Assembly: GCA_003478935.1 (NCBI GenBank)
Contig: QUFP01000012.1
Span: 1 to 64,000 of the forward strand
From: Firmicutes bacterium AF25-13AC
GTDB lineage: Bacteria > Bacillota > Clostridia > Lachnospirales > Lachnospiraceae
Length of the DNA: 64,000 bases
Reading direction: 5' to 3'
Shown here: one piece after another, positions 1 to 8,045 of the stretch
Layout of the letters: each line of letters opens with the position of its first letter
Numbering within the stretch: the first letter of the stretch is position 1
Translations under genes and position numbers: made by a program
The notes under the pieces: generated by a model
Database searches by the model: none
The model's input: only the letters and a program-made list of their open reading frames with translations
Told to the model about the DNA's origin: nothing

Positions 1-35
1 AATATCATGAGCAATATACAAAAGCAGCATAAAAT

Positions 36-60
36 ATCGCCAGCCATAACATGGCTGACG
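36..60 (-). terminator. possible hairpin terminator at left edge
   Basis: An imperfect inverted repeat (GCCAGCCAT / ATGGCTGAC, 3-base loop) is followed on the minus strand by ATATTTT. It could end transcription of the signal-peptidase-like gene, but the T-run is poor. Confidence 0.3.
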
Positions 61-73
61 ATACAAAAATTTA

Positions 74-255
74 TTATTTTTTATTGTCCTCTTGACGGGG
101 AGCATACCATACTGCTACTGCTGCAACTGTAATAAGTGTATAAACCGTGCTTCGAAGCGTGCTCCTGTAGCTCTTTTTGTAAAGCTCTCTGTGAAGCTCT
201 TTTTCAAGAACCTCTATCGGCGGCACTTCAAGTGGTTGTTTTTTATTTTTTTCAT
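74..255 (-). pseudogene. N-terminal remnant resembling type I signal peptidase
   Basis: The frame encodes a charged cytoplasmic leader and one membrane segment (about RSTLRSTVYTLITVAAVAV), which matches from memory the N-terminus of Lachnospiraceae type I signal peptidases. It then stops after a short unrelated tail, so the catalytic Ser and Lys boxes are missing. The best start by ribosome site (AGGTGGAGG, 6 bases before ATG at 255, overlapping the upstream stop as ATGA) is one base out of frame. Seven A's follow that ATG where eight would give the expected MKKNKKQP start. GTG codons at 268 or 262 give in-frame alternatives. It may be a real truncated gene, a damaged one, or a sequence error at the window edge. 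The family assignment is inference from the N-terminus only. Confidence 0.45.
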
Positions 256-761
256 GAGACACCTCCACCTACACTGGGAGATGTCTCAAGGCACGTCCAT
301 GTGCTTGGATCGCTGCCTTCACTAGAATTGTTTTTCTCGATCTCTTCTTTTTCTTTTTCTAACTGAGCATACAGCGCGTCTCTTTTTGCCTCGCTCTCAT
401 AACGAAGCCGTCTGCAATACTCTTGTGTATCTTCTCTCATCACAGCACATGCATCGAGTGTCTTCTGACGAAGCGCCTGGAACTCTACATTCTTTTCATG
501 CTCCATACGCTTGATACTTTCGATGTATTGGGATGCTGCCTGATCTGCAGCTTTGAATATGTCGTTTAATGCGAGAGCTGCTTCTGCAATCGAACCTGTC
601 TGCTGCAACTGAATCGTCCGATCATCAAGCTGTTTCTGAAGCTTCGCCACCTCCTTTTTAAGTGACTCGACTTCTTTTGACTGCTCGATAAGCATTTCAA
701 GAAGCTCCGCGCGACTTAAACGTTTGCTGTCTCTGCCCTCTTTGCTGTCATCTCCCTGCAT
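252..761 (-). CDS. coiled-coil protein upstream of signal-peptidase-like gene
   Basis: Predicted soluble protein of 169 residues. The start at 761 is chosen because AAGGAG lies 8 bases before the ATG; the open frame extends further upstream without a ribosome site. Residues about 15-55 are a Lys/Glu-rich heptad region (LSRAELLEMLIEQSKEVE onward), followed by an Ala-rich helix (SIAEAALALNDIFKAADQAA) and a further long charged helix. There is no signal peptide or membrane segment. It overlaps the next gene by an ATGA junction, so the pair is co-translated. Proteins of this shape often precede lepB in Lachnospiraceae (recollection, not searched). Function unknown; a scaffold or division-related role would be speculation. 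Confidence 0.75.
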   Translation of the reverse strand: MQGDDSKEGRDSKRLSRAELLEMLIEQSKEVESLKKEVAKLQKQLDDRTIQLQQTGSIAEAALALNDIFKAADQAASQYIESIKRMEHEKNVEFQALRQKTLDACAVMREDTQEYCRRLRYESEAKRDALYAQLEKEKEEIEKNNSSEGSDPSTWTCLETSPSVGGGVS

Positions 762-834
762 ATTCCATACTCCTTCCAAGTTTTCACCGTTGCCAGTTGA
801 ACTGGTGAACATGCTGTTTTTTTCGCTTGTCTAA

Positions 835-863
835 ACAGTAGCACATTTCAAACACTTTGTAAA
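835..863 (-). promoter_or_regulatory. sigma-A-type promoter of the coiled-coil gene
   Basis: On the minus strand TTTACA, 17-base spacer, TACTGT, about 75 bases upstream of the chosen start at 761. Confidence 0.5.
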
Positions 864-984
864 GTACCTTTTTTGGTTTTTTTTCATACTTTCTTGCGAT
901 TTTTTTCATTTTTATTGTAATTATCTATAATCATAGTTTACATATATATCTCTGTTTAATGCAAATCGTATAATAGGAATAGGT

Positions 985-1013
985 TTGACTTCTCTCCTCT
1001 ATTATGCTATAAT
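985..1013 (+). promoter_or_regulatory. sigma-A promoter of the YprB-like exonuclease
   Basis: TTGACT, 17-base spacer, perfect TATAAT, about 58 bases before the ATG at 1072. One of the strongest promoter matches in the window. Confidence 0.75.
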
Positions 1014-1071
1014 GTAAGAAATTTTTAAGATTTGTAGTTAATGTGATTTTTTATATAACGGGGGAATTTCA

Positions 1072-2193
1072 ATGGTTGTTATAAGTAAAACGTTTTCGAT
1101 CCCGCAATTTTATGATTCTCATGCGATTGCACCCTTAAAGGATCTTGTATTTCTTGATATTGAGACGACAGGACTCACACCTGCTACCTCTTCTATTTAT
1201 CTGATTGGTGCGGTCTATCATCAGCAGATGGAGTGGCATATCAGACAGTGGTTTTCTGATTCGCTTAATTCTGAGCAGGAGATCCTTGAGGACTTTTTTT
1301 CTTTTATAAAAAATTATCAGGTTATTGTTTCTTTTAATGGCGAAACCTTTGATCTTCCTTTTTTAAAGAAATGTGCTGCTGCCTATGGCCTTAATACTGA
1401 TGTGCTTGACAATATTCGCAGCTTTGATCTGTACCGCCACCTGCGTCCTGTAAAAACACTTCTGCAGCTTGAGAACTTAAAACTTGCAACACTTGAAAGC
1501 TATTTAAATATTTCAAGACTAGATCAGGCTACCGGCAAGGAGATGATCGCTGTTTATCACGATTATCTTGAGACTGGTGATAAGCGTCTTTATCAGGTGC
1601 TTCTTCTTCACAATGAGGATGATTTAAAGGCTCTTCCTCAGATTATGCCGCTTTTGTCTTATCTTGATATATTCCGCAGTGAGTGGACACTTGCCGGCTA
1701 TTCCTTAAGCACTGCATCGTCCTCTCTTACTATTGTGGTGGACTGTTCTGTTAAGGTCCCGGTAGCTGTGACGCGTGAGCTGCCGCTTTGCCGTTTATCG
1801 ATCCGTGCGAACCAGATCATTATTGAGATTCGTGCTTTTGTCGGGGAATTAAAGTATTTCTTTGATAATTATAAGGATTATTATTATCTTCCTGATGAGG
1901 ACCGCGCTGTTCATAAGAAGGTCGGCCAATATGTAGATCCGGAGCATCGTGTTCAGGCAAGTGCTTCTACCTGCTACACAAAGAAAAGCAGTACTTTTCT
2001 TCCGCTCTCGCATGAGGATATGTTTGATCTTTATAAAGAGGAGTATTCTTCCAAGCAGCTTTTTACAGAATATATAGCTGATCCTGATTTTATTCTCGCC
2101 TATGCACATAATGTACTCGAAGATGCACTGAGATGTGCTGTACCTGTTCCTTCTGAGGAGGCGCAGGAAGCACCGCCGGAATTATTTTCTTGA
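1072..2193 (+). CDS. YprB-type RNase H-like 3'-5' exonuclease domain protein
   Basis: Predicted nuclease of the DEDD/RNase H fold, 373 residues. Exo I motif DIETTGL is at residues 29-35, Exo II FNGETFDLPFL at 88-98, and an Exo III-like HNEDDLKALPQ at about 180-190, giving the acidic residues that would bind two metal ions. The C-terminal half has no motif I recognise. This is the arrangement of Bacillus YprB and the Pfam RNase_H_2 group, whose substrate is not firmly known. Single-gene transcription unit: strong promoter at 985-1013, weak GGGGGAA ribosome site, and a two-way terminator after the stop shared with the convergent S1-protein operon. Confidence 0.85.
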   Translation: MVVISKTFSIPQFYDSHAIAPLKDLVFLDIETTGLTPATSSIYLIGAVYHQQMEWHIRQWFSDSLNSEQEILEDFFSFIKNYQVIVSFNGETFDLPFLKKCAAAYGLNTDVLDNIRSFDLYRHLRPVKTLLQLENLKLATLESYLNISRLDQATGKEMIAVYHDYLETGDKRLYQVLLLHNEDDLKALPQIMPLLSYLDIFRSEWTLAGYSLSTASSSLTIVVDCSVKVPVAVTRELPLCRLSIRANQIIIEIRAFVGELKYFFDNYKDYYYLPDEDRAVHKKVGQYVDPEHRVQASASTCYTKKSSTFLPLSHEDMFDLYKEEYSSKQLFTEYIADPDFILAYAHNVLEDALRCAVPVPSEEAQEAPPELFS

Positions 2194-2223
2194 ACCGCTT
2201 GCTTTTCTTCACTTGCTTTAATT

Positions 2224-2262
2224 AAAAAAAGACCGGGTAGTTTTTTCTACCCGGTCTTTTTA
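2224..2262. terminator. bidirectional terminator between yprB-like gene and S1-protein gene
   Basis: Perfect stem AAAGACCGGGTAG / CTACCCGGTCTTT with a T-rich loop, flanked by A-run on the left and T-run on the right, so it works for both convergent genes. Confidence 0.9.
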
Positions 2263-2293
2263 AATTCACTTTATTTGATGTATTTCTTACGGA

Positions 2294-3361
2294 TTATTCC
2301 TGATCCTCATCGTTTGCAAGAGCCTTCATGCTCAGGCTGATCTTCTTTGCATCTACGTTCAGGTCTACTACCTTTGCGGTGATTTCCTGACCGATGGACA
2401 GAACATCCTGTGGCTTCTCTACGCGCTCTCTGGAAATCTGAGAAACGTGAAGCAGTGCATCAACACCTGACTCTAACTCTACGAATGCACCGAAGTCAGT
2501 CATACGTGCTACCTTACCAGTAACAACAGTACCTACTGCAAACTTCTCTTCTGCATCCTTCCACGGATTCTCCTCCGGGAACTTCATGCTCAGTGCGATA
2601 CGATTTCCATCGATTGCCTTTACAAGAACCTTAACCTTATCACCACTCTTGAATACCTTCTTAGGATTCTCGATACGGCCCCAGCTCATCTCAGAAATGT
2701 GAAGCAGACCATCTGCTCCGCCTAAATCTACGAATGCACCGAAATCTGTAACGTTCTTTACAGTACCCTCAACGGTCTGACCAACCTCAAGCTTTGCGAA
2801 GAGCTCTTCCTGCATCTTCTTCTTCTTCTCGATGATCAGCTCCTTGCAGTTACCGATAATTCTGTGCTTCTTCGGGTTGAACTCAGTAACGATAAACTCA
2901 ACTTCCTGTCCCTTGTACTTCTCAAGATTCTTCTCGTATACATCGGATACAAGGCTTGCCGGGATAAATACTCTGGTCTGATCAACTACTACGCTTAATC
3001 CACCAGTGGAGATCTCAGTAACAACTGCCTTTAATACAGTCTTGTTCTCGAATGCGTCCTCAAGAACCTTGCTTCCTCTCTCTGCCTGCAGCTTGCGTAC
3101 AGAAAGCTGAACCTGGCCCTCGCCGTCGTTCATCTTAACAACCTTAGCCTCGATCTCATCGCCAACCTTTACAAGGTCGCACAGATTTGCATTCGGGATG
3201 TTGGTAAATTCGTTGCGGCTAATGACAGCATCTGCTTTATATCCTATATTTAGGACAATCTCGTCTTCCTTTACTGCAATAACCTGACCGGATACAACTG
3301 CGCCCTGGCTAATTGCAACTTCTTTCTGCTCACTTAATAATTGTCCGAATTCGTCTGACAT
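2294..3361 (-). CDS. rpsA: S1 RNA-binding domain protein (30S ribosomal protein S1-like)
   Basis: 355 residues with four S1 domains: about 10-80, 95-165, 182-250 (TDFGAFVDLGGADGLLHISEMS) and 267-338 (TDFGAFVELESGVDALLHVSQIS). The last two carry the classic S1 signature; the first two are more divergent. S1-like proteins of Firmicutes bind mRNA and assist translation. The start at 3361 follows GAGGAGG with 9-base spacing; it lies 31 bases inside the 3' end of ispH in another frame. In several Clostridia ispH and rpsA are fused into one protein (known from the family), so this overlap looks like the unfused form. Last gene of the flavoprotein-cmk-ispH unit, ended by the terminator at 2224-2262. 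Confidence 0.88.
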   Translation of the reverse strand: MSDEFGQLLSEQKEVAISQGAVVSGQVIAVKEDEIVLNIGYKADAVISRNEFTNIPNANLCDLVKVGDEIEAKVVKMNDGEGQVQLSVRKLQAERGSKVLEDAFENKTVLKAVVTEISTGGLSVVVDQTRVFIPASLVSDVYEKNLEKYKGQEVEFIVTEFNPKKHRIIGNCKELIIEKKKKMQEELFAKLEVGQTVEGTVKNVTDFGAFVDLGGADGLLHISEMSWGRIENPKKVFKSGDKVKVLVKAIDGNRIALSMKFPEENPWKDAEEKFAVGTVVTGKVARMTDFGAFVELESGVDALLHVSQISRERVEKPQDVLSIGQEITAKVVDLNVDAKKISLSMKALANDEDQE

Positions 3362-4196
3362 GGTGTAGAACCTCCTCAATGATTATATTCGGGGTTGAAG
3401 CCCCTCCTGTAACACCCACCCTGTCTGCTGTCAAAAACCAATTGGTGTCTAGGTCCTCAGCGGTTTGTATGTAATGGGTATTATTACATTCTTTTTTGCA
3501 TATTTCAAACAGCTTCTGCGTGTTGGAGCTATGACTCCCACCTATGACCAGCATGCCATCTACTGAGGCTGCGAGACTGGCTGCTTCCTCCTGCCGGTTT
3601 CTGGTTGCATTGCAGATAGTGTTAACGCAATTTATATTGTACTCTTTTTTTTCTAATTGGTCAACTATATTTTGAAATTTAATGTAGTGAAATGTCGTTT
3701 GTGCTGCCACAAAAACGGGTTTTTTAGGGTCTAATACCAGCTTTTGTGCTTCTTCTGCATCTTTTACAACTGATGCGCCGTCTGTGCTCCATCCTACAAT
3801 GCCTACAACCTCTGGATGCACAGGATTTCCGGCTATGACGATCTGGTAGCCTTCTTTTGACTTTTCTTCTACAAGACGGTGAATCTTTTTTACAAACGGA
3901 CATGTCATGTCAATGACACGCATGCCAAGCTCACGCATCTTTGTTTCGGTGTCACGGCCAACACCATGGGAGCGGATTATGACAATGCCTTTTTTAAGTG
4001 CTGCAAGCGACTCTAATGTGTCAACTACCTGCACACCTTTATTCTTTAAATCGTTGACCACTTCATCGTTGTGGATGATTGGGCCAAAGGTATAGATTGG
4101 TGTATCCTTTTCTTCCTCAAGACAACGATAAACTTCGTTTACTGCGCGGCGCACGCCAAAGCAAAAGCCCGCGCTTTTTGCCAGAATTACTTCCAT
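3330..4196 (-). CDS. ispH: 4-hydroxy-3-methylbut-2-enyl diphosphate reductase
   Basis: Last step of the MEP isoprenoid pathway: reduces HMBPP to IPP and DMAPP with a 4Fe-4S cluster. The three cluster cysteines are visible at C12 (AGFCFGVRRAV), C99 (DMTCPFVKKIH) and C195 (NTICNATRNRQ). Other family residues are the HxGVG-like SHGVGRD stretch, NPVHPEV and the C-terminal GGASTPN. Length 288 residues is normal. The ATG shares its A with the TGA stop of cmk (TGATG), indicating translational coupling; its 3' end overlaps the S1 gene by 32 bases. Confidence 0.95.
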   Translation of the reverse strand: MEVILAKSAGFCFGVRRAVNEVYRCLEEEKDTPIYTFGPIIHNDEVVNDLKNKGVQVVDTLESLAALKKGIVIIRSHGVGRDTETKMRELGMRVIDMTCPFVKKIHRLVEEKSKEGYQIVIAGNPVHPEVVGIVGWSTDGASVVKDAEEAQKLVLDPKKPVFVAAQTTFHYIKFQNIVDQLEKKEYNINCVNTICNATRNRQEEAASLAASVDGMLVIGGSHSSNTQKLFEICKKECNNTHYIQTAEDLDTNWFLTADRVGVTGGASTPNIIIEEVLHHVRRIRTIIK

Positions 4197-4861
4197 CAGC
4201 GTGCCGCCTTTGCAAGCTCTACTACCTTTGCTGCTGCCTCTTCAATTGTCATATTTGACGTATCAAGGTATACAGCATCATCAGCCTGCTTTAACGGTGC
4301 GATATCTCTGTGCGTGTCACGGTAGTCGCGCTCTTTAATATCGGCAAGCACAACGTCATATGGCGTATTATCGCCCTTTGACTGCAGCTCTAAGTGGCGT
4401 CTTCTTGCCCTTTCCTCGGCACTTGCTGTCAGAAAGATCTTTACATCTGCATTAGGAAGAATACATGTACCAATGTCTCTTCCATCCATGATGATATCAT
4501 TTTCCTGTGCAATCTGTCTTTGAAGTGATAAGAGATGCTCTCTTACATCCGGCACTGCACCAACTACAGATGCCATATGACCGATATGCTCTTTTCTGAT
4601 CTCTTCACTTACATCCTCACCATTTAAATATACATGGCGCTCACCGTCGATATAATGAATGGAAACTTCTGTCTCTTTCGCAGTCTCTCCAATAGCATTT
4701 GTATCTTCTTCTGGCACATGCTTACGATATACATACAGACCGATTGCGCGGTACATGGCGCCTGTATCTACATATATATATGAAAGCTCGCTTGCTGCAA
4801 GCTTTGCGATGGTGCTTTTTCCGGCTCCTGCCGGACCATCAATTGCGATGTTAAAACCCAT
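4196..4861 (-). CDS. cmk: (d)CMP kinase
   Basis: Transfers phosphate from ATP to CMP or dCMP in pyrimidine nucleotide supply. 221 residues, normal length. P-loop GPAGAGKST at residues 9-17, the VDTGAMYRA substrate segment at about 31-39, and the MDGRDIGTCILPNADVKIFLTAS core that defines the family. AAAGGAG precedes the ATG with good spacing. It sits between the flavoprotein gene and ispH; cmk-ispH-rpsA is a common gene order in Clostridia. Confidence 0.95.
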   Translation of the reverse strand: MGFNIAIDGPAGAGKSTIAKLAASELSYIYVDTGAMYRAIGLYVYRKHVPEEDTNAIGETAKETEVSIHYIDGERHVYLNGEDVSEEIRKEHIGHMASVVGAVPDVREHLLSLQRQIAQENDIIMDGRDIGTCILPNADVKIFLTASAEERARRRHLELQSKGDNTPYDVVLADIKERDYRDTHRDIAPLKQADDAVYLDTSNMTIEEAAAKVVELAKAAR

Positions 4862-4936
4862 TTGTTTGTCTCCTTTTCTTTTTACGATTCTTCTGCGAGG
4901 CGTTTCGGTGAAGTGTTTGTCACGCTATTCACGTAT

Positions 4937-6165
4937 TTATACAATACTATCCCCCACCAGGCTTCCCGTGGACCATGCAAGCTGCAGGTTGTAGCCCCCT
5001 GTGAGGGCATCAATGTCTAGTAGTTCGCCTGCAAAATACAGTCCCTGTACAAGCTTTGACTCCATGGTCTTTGGCTGTACTTCCTGCACTTTGACGCCGC
5101 CCTGCGTGATAATGGCTTCATTATAACTCCTGACACTAAGAATGGTCAATGGGAGATTTTTGGTTAAAAAAACAAGATGGGCACGTTCTTCTTTTGTGAT
5201 GGCGTTTACTTCCTTGTCTGGATTAATGCCTGACAAAATGACGATCTGCTCTGCTAGTCTTGCCGGGAACAGACCATTTAATGCATTTTTAAACTGCTTA
5301 TTTTTTTCCTGTGAGAAGTCTCGTAAAAGTCTTGCATCAAGTTGCTCGTCTGTAAGTGCCGGCTTTAAGTCTATAAAAGCTGAAAGCGGATTTTTATCAA
5401 GCTTTTTGACGATTTTACTGCTTGCACTTAATACAAGTGGTCCGCTGATGCCAAAATGAGTGAACAGCATCTCTCCAAAGTCCTCATACAGCTTCTTTTT
5501 GCCGTCTTTTACTGTGAAGGTAACGTTTTTGAGTGACAGTCCCTGCAGTGCTCTACACCAGTCTTCTTTTGTGTTAACTGGCACTAGTGCCGGAAAGCAT
5601 GGTGTCACTGTATGACCAAGCTCTCTTGCCATGCGGTGTCCGTCTCCCGTGGAGCCTGTTGACGCATAAGAAAGACCACCTGTTGCAAGCACTATGGCAT
5701 CAGCGCTCATCTTTTTCCCATCAAAAAGTGACACACCTACTGCACGTCCTTCTTCGGTGATAATATGCGTTACTTCCTCATTTAATAGGATTTCTACACC
5801 AGCCTTCTTTAAAAGACGTGAAAAACAGCTTATGATATCGGAGGACTTATCTGACTCTGGGAATACGCGCTGACCTCTTTCTATCTTAAGCGGACATCCG
5901 CCGTTTTCAATAAGTTCCATGACATCTGTGTTGCTGCAGTCAGAAAATGCACTGTAAAGAAAACGTGGATTTGTCACGATCTGGCTCATGATTGTCTCCA
6001 TATCGGAGGCATTTGTCACGTTGCATCGACCCTTTCCTGTGATAAAAAGCTTTTTTCCAAGCTTTTCATTTTTCTCAAGCAGTGTCACGTCATGACCATT
6101 CTCGCTGCCTTTAATGCAGCCATCATTCCAGCGGCACCGCCGCCTATTACTATTACTTTGCTCAT
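4937..6165 (-). pseudogene. HI0933/YhiN-family FAD-dependent oxidoreductase, one frameshift
   Basis: Predicted flavoprotein (BaiN/YhiN group), 409 residues after repair. The true start is ATG at 6165, giving MSKVIVIGGGAAGMMAALKAA with the GxGxxG FAD motif. This frame stops early, while the neighbouring frame continues as GHDVTLLEKNEKLGKKLF, GKGRCNVTN and onward to a normal C-terminus ending near TGGYNLQLAWSTGSLVG. Adding one base near 6103-6104 (GCAGCGAG to GCAGCGGAG) joins the two, and the repaired length is a multiple of three. Without repair an in-frame ATG at 6178 gives a protein lacking the FAD motif. First gene of the unit leading to cmk-ispH-rpsA; 75-base gap to cmk. Function in the cell is not known precisely. 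A sequence error is more likely than real decay. Confidence 0.85.
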
Positions 6166-6189
6166 AAAAAATTTTCACACAATCCTTTT

Positions 6190-6226
6190 TTCAAAAAAGG
6201 GACCCTTGTTTTCCAAGAGTCCCTTA
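6190..6226 (-). terminator. terminator of the decarboxylase operon
   Basis: Minus-strand stem AGGGACTCTTG / CAAGGGTCCCT (one G-U pair), 5-base loop, then a run of T. It lies after repeat copy R1-1, so that repeat is part of the operon's mRNA. Confidence 0.85.
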
Positions 6227-6246
6227 GCTTCTTATTTTTATTTAAA

Positions 6247-6416
6247 TGATACTTACGAATTGCTCCGCTGCTTCGCATCTTTCGCAATTCTAAAAACATT
6301 CGGATTCGCTGATTTTCTTCGAAAATCGCTGCATCCTCATGTTTTGGCGGGTCCCAAGCTCAAAATCCTCTTCGTGCAAGCACGATCGGCTTTTGGAGCT
6401 TTTGACCCTAGTATCA
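6247..6416 (-). repeat. R1 structured repeat, copy 1 (3' of oadA)
   Basis: 170 bp element whose first TGA is the stop codon of oadA. Ends pair as TGATACT / AGTATCA, differing from the TGATGCC / GGCATCA of other copies by compensatory changes. Inside are three more stems (GGGTC...GACCC; AAAACAT-GA-GGAT...ATCC-GA-ATGTTTT; GAATTGC...GCAATTC). The operon terminator follows. Confidence 0.85.
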
Positions 6417-7841
6417 TACCGGGTATGCCTTATTCTTTGTATCTGCAGCAGCTGGATCTACCTTTGTCTGCTGTGCTTCACGATACTTGAAGAACTCAGT
6501 AGCAACCTGCGGGAACAGTGCATAGGTCAGTACATCCTCGTCCTGCTGGATATACTGAGCTGCCTCCTTGCGGAAGTTGTCTAACTGTGGCTTGATCAGA
6601 TCTGCCGGACGGCAAGTGATCGGCTTCTCGTCTCCGATTGCCTTCTTCTGAACTTCCTTGTTAAATGGCTTAACAGTCTGTCCAAACTCACCTCTTAAGA
6701 TCTTCTTGGACTCCTTGGTCATCATCTTGTATCTCTCGCCCTGAAGAACGTTAAGAACTGCCTGAGTACCAACGATCTGAGAAGACGGAGTAACAAGCGG
6801 CGGCTCTCCGAAGTCCTTACGTACTCTCGGAACTTCCTCAAGTACCTGATAGTACTTGTCCTCAGCGCCTGCTTCCTTTAACTGGCTTACCAGGTTGGAA
6901 AGCATACCGCCCGGTACCTGATACATCAAAGTCTTGATGTTAACGCCCATAACCTTCGGGTTGATGCGGCCAGACTTAAGAGCTTCCTCCTGAATCGGAC
7001 GGAAGTAGTCAGCGATCTCTCCCAGAAGCTTCATATCAAGACCTGTATCGTATGGAGTTCCCTTGAAGGTCTCTACCATAACCTCAGTAGCCGGCTGGCT
7101 AGTACCCATAGCTAATGGGCTCATTGCTGTATCGATAACATCTGCGCCAGCCTCAACTGCCTTCATATATGTCATAGATGCAACACCAGAGGTGTAGTGG
7201 GTATGAATCTGAATCGGAAGCTTTGTTGCGCTCTTAAGAGCTGTAACAAGCTCAGTTGCCTTATATGGAACAAGAAGACCTGCCATATCCTTGATACAGA
7301 TAGAATCTGCACCCATGGACTCGATCTCTTTTGCAATCTTCTTCCAGTAATCAAGTGTGTAAGCATCACCAAGGGTGTAGCACAGTGCGATCTGTGCCTC
7401 AGCATTTGGGTTCTCCTTCTTGATTGCCTTTGTTGCGTTTACTGCTGTCTTTAAGTTACGCAGATCGTTGAAGCAGTCGAAGATACGGATGATATCCATA
7501 CCATTTGCAACTGACTTCTGTACGAAGTACTCTACTACGTCATCTGCATAGTGATTGTAGCCTAAGATGTTCTGTCCACGGAACAGCATCTGCAGCTTTG
7601 TATGCTTGAAGCCTGCTCTTAACTTACGCAGTCTCTCCCACGGATCTTCCTTCAGGAAACGAAGGCTGGCATCAAATGTAGCACCGCCCCAGCACTCTAC
7701 GGAGTGGTATCCTACCTGATCCATTTTCTCAACGATTGGAAGCATCTGCTCTGTGGTCATTCTAGTTGCCATCAGAGACTGATGCGCATCTCTTAAGACC
7801 GTCTCTGTAATTCCTACTGGCCTTTTTACTTGCTCTGCCAT
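6414..7841 (-). CDS. oadA: oxaloacetate decarboxylase alpha / 5S carboxyltransferase subunit
   Basis: TIM-barrel carboxyltransferase of the pyruvate carboxylase/oxaloacetate decarboxylase type; it moves CO2 between oxaloacetate or pyruvate and biotin. 475 residues. The opening RDAHQSLMATRMTT, ECWGGATFDASLRFL, CYTLGDAYT, SICIKDMAGLL and IQIHTHYTSGVA segments are the family's catalytic and metal-binding stretches. It ends before any biotinyl domain, so it must use the separate biotin carrier at 9255-9620. GGAGGTAATATA precedes the ATG. Last gene of the operon, separated from oadB by repeat R1-2, and its stop codon forms the start of R1-1. Could equally be called pyruvate carboxylase subunit B; the Na+ pump partner next door favours decarboxylase. 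Confidence 0.92.
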   Translation of the reverse strand: MAEQVKRPVGITETVLRDAHQSLMATRMTTEQMLPIVEKMDQVGYHSVECWGGATFDASLRFLKEDPWERLRKLRAGFKHTKLQMLFRGQNILGYNHYADDVVEYFVQKSVANGMDIIRIFDCFNDLRNLKTAVNATKAIKKENPNAEAQIALCYTLGDAYTLDYWKKIAKEIESMGADSICIKDMAGLLVPYKATELVTALKSATKLPIQIHTHYTSGVASMTYMKAVEAGADVIDTAMSPLAMGTSQPATEVMVETFKGTPYDTGLDMKLLGEIADYFRPIQEEALKSGRINPKVMGVNIKTLMYQVPGGMLSNLVSQLKEAGAEDKYYQVLEEVPRVRKDFGEPPLVTPSSQIVGTQAVLNVLQGERYKMMTKESKKILRGEFGQTVKPFNKEVQKKAIGDEKPITCRPADLIKPQLDNFRKEAAQYIQQDEDVLTYALFPQVATEFFKYREAQQTKVDPAAADTKNKAYPV

Positions 7842-7876
7842 TATATTACCTCCAAATTTTATCAGTATACTTTAAC

Positions 7877-8045
7877 TGATGCCTACGAATTGCTCCGTTG
7901 CTTCGCATCTTTCGCAATTCTAAAAACATTCGGATTCGCTGATTTTCTTTGAAAATCGCTGCATCCTCATGTTTTTGCGGGTCCCAAGCTCAAAAACCTC
8001 ATCGTGCAAGCACGATCGGTTTTTGAGTTCGATCCCCTGGCATCA
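7877..8045 (-). repeat. R1 structured repeat, copy 2 (oadB-oadA intercistron)
   Basis: 169 bp element, sense to the operon, beginning with TGATGCC where TGA is the stop of oadB and ending GGCATCA about 36 bases before oadA. Its P2 stem is perfect (CTCAAAAACC / GGTTTTTGAG), with an A-T to T-A swap relative to copy 3. Confidence 0.87.
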
